Origin: DAOTEJ01 sp035454085
GTDB lineage: Bacteria; Pseudomonadota; Gammaproteobacteria; Burkholderiales; Burkholderiaceae_F
Assembly (NCBI GenBank): GCA_035454085.1
Contig: DAOTEJ010000053.1
Coordinates: 1-18,662 of the forward strand
Reading direction: 5' to 3'
Length of the DNA: 18,662 bases
Below, in pieces: positions 14,470 through 18,662 of this stretch. A model generated the notes under the pieces. That model saw only the letters and a list, made by a program, of their open reading frames with translations, did not search any database and was not told the DNA's origin. The translations under genes were made by a program, and so were the position numbers. Position 1 is the first letter of the stretch, and each line of letters begins with the position of its first letter.

Positions 14470-15000
14470 ATGAATGCAGCCCTTCGCAAGCTCGCCGCCG
14501 GCGCATTGGTCGCGCTGCTGGCCGTGACGGGCGCCGCGCACGCCCAGAGCGCGCCGCCCCAGGCCACGCCGCTCGACCGCTTCAAGGCGCTGGCGGGCGA
14601 CTGGGTCGATGCGGACGGAGCACTGGGCATGAAGGGCAAGGTGGCGGCGACCTACCGCGTCACGGGGGCGGGCTCGGCGGTGGTCGAGCGCCTGTTCGTC
14701 GATCAGGCGCACGAGATGACCACGGTCTACCACCTCGACGGCGCCGACCTCGTCCTCACCCACTATTGCGCGGCGGGCAACCAGCCGCGCATGCGTACCC
14801 GCAAGACCGACACGGCGGTGCTGTTCTTCGAGTTCGACGGCGGCACGAACTTCGACCCCGCGCGCGACATGCACATGCATGAGGCGAAGATCGAATTCGT
14901 CGGGCCCGACGAGATCCGCCACAGCTGGCAGTCGTGGAAGGACGGCAAGCCCGCCGGGCATGCGCCGGGCTTCCGCCTGGTGCGCAAGGCGCCGGCCTGA
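14470..15000 (+). CDS. Conserved secreted protein of unknown function
   Basis: This 176-residue protein begins with a clear signal peptide (positive start, hydrophobic core, AHA before Gln26), so it should be periplasmic or secreted at about 151 residues. The mature part opens with LDRFKALAGDW, a pattern seen at the start of small lipocalin-like beta-barrel and DUF1579-type proteins. It then alternates strand-like segments (KVAATYRVTGAGSAVVERLF, MTTVYHLDGADLVLTHY, TAVLFFEFDG) consistent with a beta-barrel. A histidine/methionine-rich stretch, DMHMHEAKIEF, lies near the C-terminus. I do not recognise a characterised homologue. The ATG at 14470 follows GGAG at eight bases' spacing; an in-frame GTG at 14407 would put 21 extra residues before the signal peptide and is rejected. 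The gene ends three bases before the convergent rocD stop. Confidence 0.82.
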   Translation: MNAALRKLAAGALVALLAVTGAAHAQSAPPQATPLDRFKALAGDWVDADGALGMKGKVAATYRVTGAGSAVVERLFVDQAHEMTTVYHLDGADLVLTHYCAAGNQPRMRTRKTDTAVLFFEFDGGTNFDPARDMHMHEAKIEFVGPDEIRHSWQSWKDGKPAGHAPGFRLVRKAPA

Positions 15001-15003
15001 GGC

Positions 15004-16254
15004 TCAGGCCGCGCGCCGGCTGAACTCGCGCACCACCTGCTCGAACACGGCAAGCCCGTGGTCGAGCGACTCGCGCGCGATGGTCAGAGGCGGCGCGAAG
15101 CGGATCACCGTCTCGTGCGTCTCCTTGGAGAGCACGCCCAGCGTGGCCATGCGCTCGACCATGCGCCGCGCGCTGGCCAGCGCGGGGTCGATCTCGACGC
15201 CCACCCACAGGCCGCGGCCGCGCACCGCGCGGATCAGCGGCGAGCGCAGCGCCTCGAGGCGCCCGAGCAACACCGCGCCGAGGGTGCGCGAGCGGGCAAC
15301 CAGCTGTTCGTCCTCGATGACCTGCAGCGCCTCCAGCGCCACGCGTGCGGCGAGCGGGTTGCCACCGAAGGTCGAGCCGTGGCTGCCCGGCCCGAGCAGA
15401 TCCATCACCTCGGCACGAGCCACGAAGGCAGACACGGGCAGCAGCCCGCCGCCCAGGGCCTTGCCCACGATCACACCGTCGGGCCGGATGCCCTCGTGCA
15501 TGTAGGCAAACATCTCGCCGGTGCGGCCCAGCCCGGACTGGATCTCGTCGAACACGAGCAGCACGCCGCGCTCGTCGCACAGCCGGCGCAGGCCGCGCAG
15601 AAAGCCGGGCGGCGGCACGACGATTCCGGCCTCGCCCTGGATGGGCTCGACCAGCACGGCACAGGTCTGGGGCGTGATCGCGGCTTCGACCGAAGCGATG
15701 TCGCCGAAGTCGAAGTGCCGGAAGCCCGGCGCGTAGGGCCCGAAGCCCGCGCGATAGGCGGGCTCGGTCGAGAAGCCGACGATGGTGGTGGAGCGCCCGT
15801 GGAAGTTCCCGCGGGCCACCGCGATCTCGGCGCAGTCGGGCGCGATGCCCTTGTGCTGGTAGCCCCAGCGACGCACTGCCTTGATGGCCGTCTCGACGCT
15901 CTCGGCGCCGCCACTGGCTGGCAGCGCGCGCGCTGGCCCGGCCAGGTCGGCTGCGGCCACGAGCTTGGCGAGGAAGGGCCCGAGCGTCTCGGAGTGGTAG
16001 GCGCGCGAGGTGACCGCCACGGCCTGGGCCTGCTCGATGAGCGCGGCGATCAGGCGCGGGTGGGCGTGACCGTGGCTGACCGCCGAGTAGGCGGACATGA
16101 AGTCCAGGTAGCGGCGCCCTTCGGCGTCCCATAGCCATTCGCCGCGCCCGCGCGCGAGCACCACCGGCAGTGGGGCGTAGTTGGGGGCGGCCACGCCCTG
16201 CTCGAGGGCCATGGTGCGGTGACTGGAATTTTCGATGTAGGTGCGGGTGTCCAT
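15004..16254 (-). CDS. rocD: Ornithine aminotransferase (ornithine-oxo-acid transaminase)
   Basis: This 416-residue cytoplasmic PLP enzyme of class III transfers the delta-amino group of ornithine to 2-oxoglutarate, giving glutamate semialdehyde for proline or glutamate formation. NYAPLPVVLARGRG (25-38) carries the tyrosine at 26 that corresponds to the ornithine-recognition Tyr of human OAT. ASGGAESVETAIK (113-125) binds the PLP phosphate, FDEIQSGLGRTG (235-246) holds the PLP-ring aspartate Asp236, and Lys265 in VGKALGGGLLP is the Schiff-base lysine. GGNP lies further on. Length is normal. The ATG at 16254 follows GGAG at six bases' spacing. It is downstream of a DUF1415 gene and an Lrp/AsnC regulator on the same strand. 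Acetylornithine aminotransferase is the main alternative, but the N-terminal NYxPLPVVL favours OAT. Confidence 0.9.
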   Translation of the reverse strand: MDTRTYIENSSHRTMALEQGVAAPNYAPLPVVLARGRGEWLWDAEGRRYLDFMSAYSAVSHGHAHPRLIAALIEQAQAVAVTSRAYHSETLGPFLAKLVAAADLAGPARALPASGGAESVETAIKAVRRWGYQHKGIAPDCAEIAVARGNFHGRSTTIVGFSTEPAYRAGFGPYAPGFRHFDFGDIASVEAAITPQTCAVLVEPIQGEAGIVVPPPGFLRGLRRLCDERGVLLVFDEIQSGLGRTGEMFAYMHEGIRPDGVIVGKALGGGLLPVSAFVARAEVMDLLGPGSHGSTFGGNPLAARVALEALQVIEDEQLVARSRTLGAVLLGRLEALRSPLIRAVRGRGLWVGVEIDPALASARRMVERMATLGVLSKETHETVIRFAPPLTIARESLDHGLAVFEQVVREFSRRAA

Positions 16255-16340
16255 GCGGGGCTCCGTTGACCTGGAAGAGTCTAGGGAGCTCACGCGCCCG
16301 GCGCGGCGGAGTTGGCGTGTCTGGCGCCGCCTGGCCGGCT

Positions 16341-16380
16341 GCGCCGAGGGTGCGCTTCCGCCGCTTCGGCGGTGCGGCGC
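16341..16380 (-). terminator. Nested hairpin between DUF1415 gene and rocD
   Basis: An inner perfect stem CCGCCG-ctt-CGGCGG (16358-16372) lies inside an outer pairing GCGCCG/CGGCGC (16341-16346 with 16375-16380). It sits 23 bases past the DUF1415 stop on the minus strand. There is no T-run. It may partly terminate or stabilise the upstream transcript, separating rocD expression from DUF1415. Confidence 0.3.
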
Positions 16381-16402
16381 AGCAGGGCGCTGCGCAGGGG
16401 CT

Positions 16403-16978
16403 TCAGTCGCCCATCAGGCGCAGCCAGCCCTGCAGTCCGAGCGCGCGCAGCTGACGGATGTTCTGTCCGTAGATCGCGCGAGGATCGGGGATGGCGGCCG
16501 CGGCGCGCGCGATCGAGGCCTCGCGCAGCAGATGCAGGGTGGGGTAGGGTGCGCGGTTGCTGTAGTTGCCCATGTCGTCGGCCGGCACGCCCTCGAAGCG
16601 GAAGCGCGGATGGAAGCCCACCACTTGCAGCGTGCCCTTGAGCTCCAGCGCCGCGATGGCCTCGTCGGCCGCACCCAGGAAGTCGTTGAAATCGAGAAAG
16701 TCGGGCAGGGCGAGCGGAGCCACCAGCAGGGTCGTCTCGACGATCTCGGGGTCGACCTGGGCGAGGTAGGTCAGCTCCACGGCCAGGTCGCCGAGCAGAT
16801 CCTCGGCCGTGCGGGCGGGGCTGACCTCGATGCGCAGGTGCCCGCTGCCGACCACGGCCTTGGCGAAGGGGCACAGGTTCAAGCCGATGACCGCCCGCTC
16901 CACCCAGCGCTGGGTGGCGCCGAGCACGGCCTGGGAGTCGAAGTAGTGCTTCGCTGGTGCGTCGAGGACAGCTGTCAT
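16403..16978 (-). CDS. DUF1415 family protein
   Basis: This 191-residue, probably cytoplasmic protein has no signal peptide or membrane helix. The N-terminal motif WVERAVIGLNLCPFAKAV (25-42), with its NLCPFA core, is the hallmark of DUF1415. Further family-like segments are LVAPLALPDFLDFNDFLGAAD and VVGFHPRFRFEG, followed by NYSNRAPYPTLHLLRE and the C-terminal IYGQNIRQLRALG. Function is unknown. The conserved Cys36 and the invariant-looking HPRFRF and NRAPYPTLHLLRE motifs suggest a catalytic or ligand-binding site rather than a purely structural role. It lies between an Lrp/AsnC regulator and ornithine aminotransferase on the same strand, so a link to amino-acid metabolism is possible but unproven. 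Confidence 0.92.
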   Translation of the reverse strand: MTAVLDAPAKHYFDSQAVLGATQRWVERAVIGLNLCPFAKAVVGSGHLRIEVSPARTAEDLLGDLAVELTYLAQVDPEIVETTLLVAPLALPDFLDFNDFLGAADEAIAALELKGTLQVVGFHPRFRFEGVPADDMGNYSNRAPYPTLHLLREASIARAAAAIPDPRAIYGQNIRQLRALGLQGWLRLMGD

Positions 16979-16998
16979 GCGAGCACTCTAACCCTGTC

Positions 16999-17024
16999 GC
17001 CGGTGCATCTGCTGGAGCACCGGC
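16999..17024 (-). terminator. Inverted repeat between the Lrp-type gene and DUF1415 gene
   Basis: GCCGGTGC and GCACCGGC form a perfect 8-bp stem around a 10-base loop, 12 bases past the regulator stop on the minus strand. The following minus-strand sequence (GACAGGGTTAG) has no T-run. Alternatives are a weak terminator that lowers DUF1415 expression, or a dyad operator for the regulator just upstream. Confidence 0.35.
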
Positions 17025-17036
17025 TCCAAAGTGGCC

Positions 17037-17534
17037 TCAGGCTGCCCCCGCCGCGTCCTCGGGCGGCAGCGGGTAGCCGCGGAAGGCCTTGACCATCGCC
17101 AGCTCGGGCTTGGAGGTGATCTTCTCGACGGCCAGCACCGGATCGTCGGTCCACGCGTTCGTGAGCTCGCGGTAGTGGTCGAGGTCGCGGCAGGCCAGGC
17201 GCAGCACGTAATCGCACTGGCCGCTGACCAGGAAGCACTCGATCACCTCATCGGCGGCGCGCATGCGCGCCTCGAAGCGCTGGTGGCTGGCCTGGCTCTG
17301 GTCGCGCAGGGTGACCTCGACCACGATGAACAGCACCGCGCCGAGGCGGCGCGGGTCGAGCACCGCCATGTAGCCGACGATCAGTCCGTCGCGCTCGAGG
17401 CGGCGCACGCGGTCGAGACAGGCGCGCGCGCTGAGCGCGACCCGCTCTGACAGTTCCTGGTTGGTGATGCGCCCGTCGGCCTGAAGCTCGGCCAGGATGA
17501 GGCGGTCGATGCGGTCGAGGGTGCGGGCGGGCAT
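17037..17534 (-). CDS. Lrp/AsnC-family transcriptional regulator
   Basis: This 165-residue DNA-binding protein has an N-terminal helix-turn-helix (about 6-55: LDRIDRLILAELQADGRI, then NQELSERVALSARACLDRVRRLE) and a C-terminal RAM/AsnC ligand domain (about 68-150). The latter includes VEVTLRDQSQASHQRFEARM and FLVSGQCDYVLRLACRDLDHY, the GxxDY motif that contributes to amino-acid binding. Family members form dimers to octamers and respond to amino acids. The ATG at 17534 (MPARTLDRIDR) was chosen because Lrp proteins start close to this helix; an upstream in-frame ATG would cross the predicted -10. It is 58 bases upstream of DUF1415 and in line with rocD, so ornithine/arginine or proline catabolism is a plausible target. 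It is also divergent from the UMF1 transporter, another candidate target. Confidence 0.93.
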   Translation of the reverse strand: MPARTLDRIDRLILAELQADGRITNQELSERVALSARACLDRVRRLERDGLIVGYMAVLDPRRLGAVLFIVVEVTLRDQSQASHQRFEARMRAADEVIECFLVSGQCDYVLRLACRDLDHYRELTNAWTDDPVLAVEKITSKPELAMVKAFRGYPLPPEDAAGAA

Positions 17535-17543
17535 GGCGGCCGC

Positions 17544-17549
17544 AGTATA
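17544..17549 (-). promoter_or_regulatory. Predicted -10 element of the Lrp-type gene
   Basis: TATACT on the minus strand (5 of 6 to consensus) lies in a short AT-richer patch 9 bases from the ATG. The start site would fall a few bases before the ATG, giving a nearly leaderless message. No convincing -35 is present, so confidence is modest. Confidence 0.35.
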
Positions 17550-17607
17550 CGAAGCACGGCGGGCGCGCCTCGCTACCATGGCGCCTCCCGCCTTCCGGAG
17601 CCTGCCC

Positions 17608-18662
17608 GTGGCCTGGTTCGATCCCGACTCGCTGCAAGCCGACGTGCGTCCCCGCGAGGTCTGGTCCTGGGCGGGCTACGACTTCGCCAACTCGGGCTAC
17701 ACCACGGTGGTGCTCACGGCCGTGTTCAACGCCTACTTCGTGGGCGTGGTCGCCGGCGGGGCCGACTGGGCGACCCTCGCCTGGACGCTCACGCTCGCGA
17801 CTTCGAACCTCTTGGGCATCGCGCTGATGCCCGCCATCGGCGCGGCGGCCGATCTGCACGCGAGCAAGAAGCGCTGGCTCTTCGCCGCGACCGTGGTCTG
17901 CGTGCTGGCCACGGCCGGGCTCGCGATGGTCGGCCCGGGCGACCTGATGCTCGCCGCGGTGCTGGTGGTCGTGTCGAACTTCGCCTTCAACGCCGGAGTC
18001 AGCCTGAATTCGGCCTTCCTGCCCGAACTTGCCCGGCCCGGCAGCCTGGGCAAGGTCTCGGGCTGGGGCTGGGCCTTCGGCTATCTGGGCGGGCTCGTCA
18101 CCCTCGGCCTGTGCCTGGCCTGGGTGCTGCGCGGACAGGCCGCGGGCGAAGCCGCTGCGCACATCGTGCCGCCCACGATGCTGATCGTCGCCGTGATGTA
18201 CGCGCTGGCCGCAGCGCCGATGTTCCTGTTCGTGCGCGAGCGGGCGGTCGCGGTATCGGACGCGCCGCTCAGTGCCGTGCTGCGCGAGTCGCATCTGCGC
18301 CTGGTGGGCACGCTGCGCTCCTTGCCGCGGTTTCGCGACTTTGCCTGGCTGGCGGCGTGCGGCGTGCTCTACCAGGCGGGCATCGCGGTGGTGATCGCGC
18401 TCGCCGCGATCTACGCCCAGCAGGTGATGGGCTTCGACACCGCGCGGACGATGATGCTCATCCTCGTGGTGAACGTGACCGCGGCGGCGGGCGCCTTTGC
18501 CTTCGGCTACGTGCAGGACGCGCTGGGCCACAAGCGCGCCCTGGCGCTCACCATCGCGCTGTGGATCGCCATGGTGCTGTGCGCGTCGCTGGCGGTCAGC
18601 GCGCCGCTGTTCTGGTTCGCGGCCAACCTGGCGGGTCTGGCGATGGGCGCGAGCCAGTCGGC
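17608..18662 (+). CDS. MFS transporter, UMF1 (Atg22-like) family, partial at right edge
   Basis: The first 351 residues of a multi-pass inner-membrane transporter are visible; the gene runs off the window without a stop. The N-terminal motif SWAGYDFANSGYTTVVLTAVF (split about residues 20-40) is the signature of UMF1/Atg22-like MFS proteins. Aromatic and glycine-rich helices follow: LGIALMPAIGAAADLHASKKRW, a typical MFS loop 2-3, and the VSGWGWAFGYLGGL helix. About ten membrane segments can be counted, fitting a protein of about 430-460 residues. The GTG at 17608 is preferred because GGAG stands seven bases upstream. An in-frame ATG at 17578 would add ten residues (MAPPAFRSLP) but has no ribosome-binding site. 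Substrates of bacterial members are unknown; export of amino acids or metabolites is a guess. Confidence 0.9.
   Translation, partial: MAWFDPDSLQADVRPREVWSWAGYDFANSGYTTVVLTAVFNAYFVGVVAGGADWATLAWTLTLATSNLLGIALMPAIGAAADLHASKKRWLFAATVVCVLATAGLAMVGPGDLMLAAVLVVVSNFAFNAGVSLNSAFLPELARPGSLGKVSGWGWAFGYLGGLVTLGLCLAWVLRGQAAGEAAAHIVPPTMLIVAVMYALAAAPMFLFVRERAVAVSDAPLSAVLRESHLRLVGTLRSLPRFRDFAWLAACGVLYQAGIAVVIALAAIYAQQVMGFDTARTMMLILVVNVTAAAGAFAFGYVQDALGHKRALALTIALWIAMVLCASLAVSAPLFWFAANLAGLAMGASQS

Noticed and set aside
12545..14506. 653-codon minus-strand frame opposite the deacetylase and hydratase-like genes
   Set aside because: It spans two well-defined plus-strand genes and their ribosome-binding sites, and its translation is rich in His/Arg/Val shadow codons.
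17578..17607. ATG start ten codons upstream of the UMF1 transporter GTG
   Set aside because: It has no ribosome-binding site, whereas GGAG precedes GTG 17608 by seven bases. It is not fully excluded, since a leaderless start remains possible.
1..18662. CRISPR arrays, insertion sequences, phage genes or defence genes
   Set aside because: No regularly spaced repeats, transposase motifs or terminal inverted repeats were seen. All large open frames resolve to ordinary chromosomal families.

Overview
The window is a GC-rich bacterial chromosomal segment. Gene content and style (GC-ending codons, FbpBC-type iron transporter, TRAP transporter beside ring-cleavage enzymes, DUF1415 protein, UMF1-family transporter) fit a betaproteobacterium, probably Burkholderiales. 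This is inference from gene content; no phylogenetic marker is present. It carries one tRNA, fourteen complete or nearly complete protein genes, one partial gene at the right edge, and one 100-N assembly gap. Genes are tightly packed. No gene-free stretch exceeds 300 bases; the longest are the iron-transporter divergent promoter (1303-1456) and the rocD/DUF1415 interval (16255-16402). I see no insertion sequence, phage gene, CRISPR array or attachment site.

Left end (1-3151): a minus-strand tRNA-Ser(GGA), then a divergently transcribed ferric-iron-type ABC transporter. The ATPase reads left and the fused permease reads right. Between them is a good match to a Fur operator that sits in the spacer of a plausible promoter. 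No substrate-binding protein is present.

3210-7373: a plus-strand operon-like run of a short FAH-family hydrolase (fumarylpyruvate hydrolase type), TRAP transporter DctP-DctQ-DctM, and a maleylacetoacetate/maleylpyruvate isomerase. This suggests uptake of an aromatic acid or related carboxylate coupled to the last two steps of the gentisate pathway (or the equivalent homogentisate steps). The ring-opening dioxygenase is not in the window. dctP is interrupted by the assembly gap, which is probably undersized.

7333-12551, minus strand: MoxR ATPase, DUF58 protein, TgpA-like membrane transglutaminase and an MltB-type lytic transglycosylase, with gaps of 31, 3 and 25 bases. This looks like a cell-envelope operon. 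Its last gene overlaps the 3' end of the isomerase gene tail-to-tail by 41 bases.

12587-15000, plus strand: a histone-deacetylase-family amidohydrolase, an enoyl-CoA hydratase-like protein that lacks both classical catalytic glutamates, and a small secreted protein of unknown function.

15004-17534, minus strand: Lrp/AsnC regulator, DUF1415 protein and ornithine aminotransferase, plausibly an amino-acid catabolism unit with its regulator. At the right edge a UMF1-type MFS transporter reads out of the window on the plus strand.

Nothing here is a clear-cut undescribed system. The most interesting leads are the four-cysteine cluster in the ABC ATPase C-terminal domain, the TRAP transporter embedded between two ring-cleavage enzymes, the active-site-depleted hydratase and the secreted unknown.
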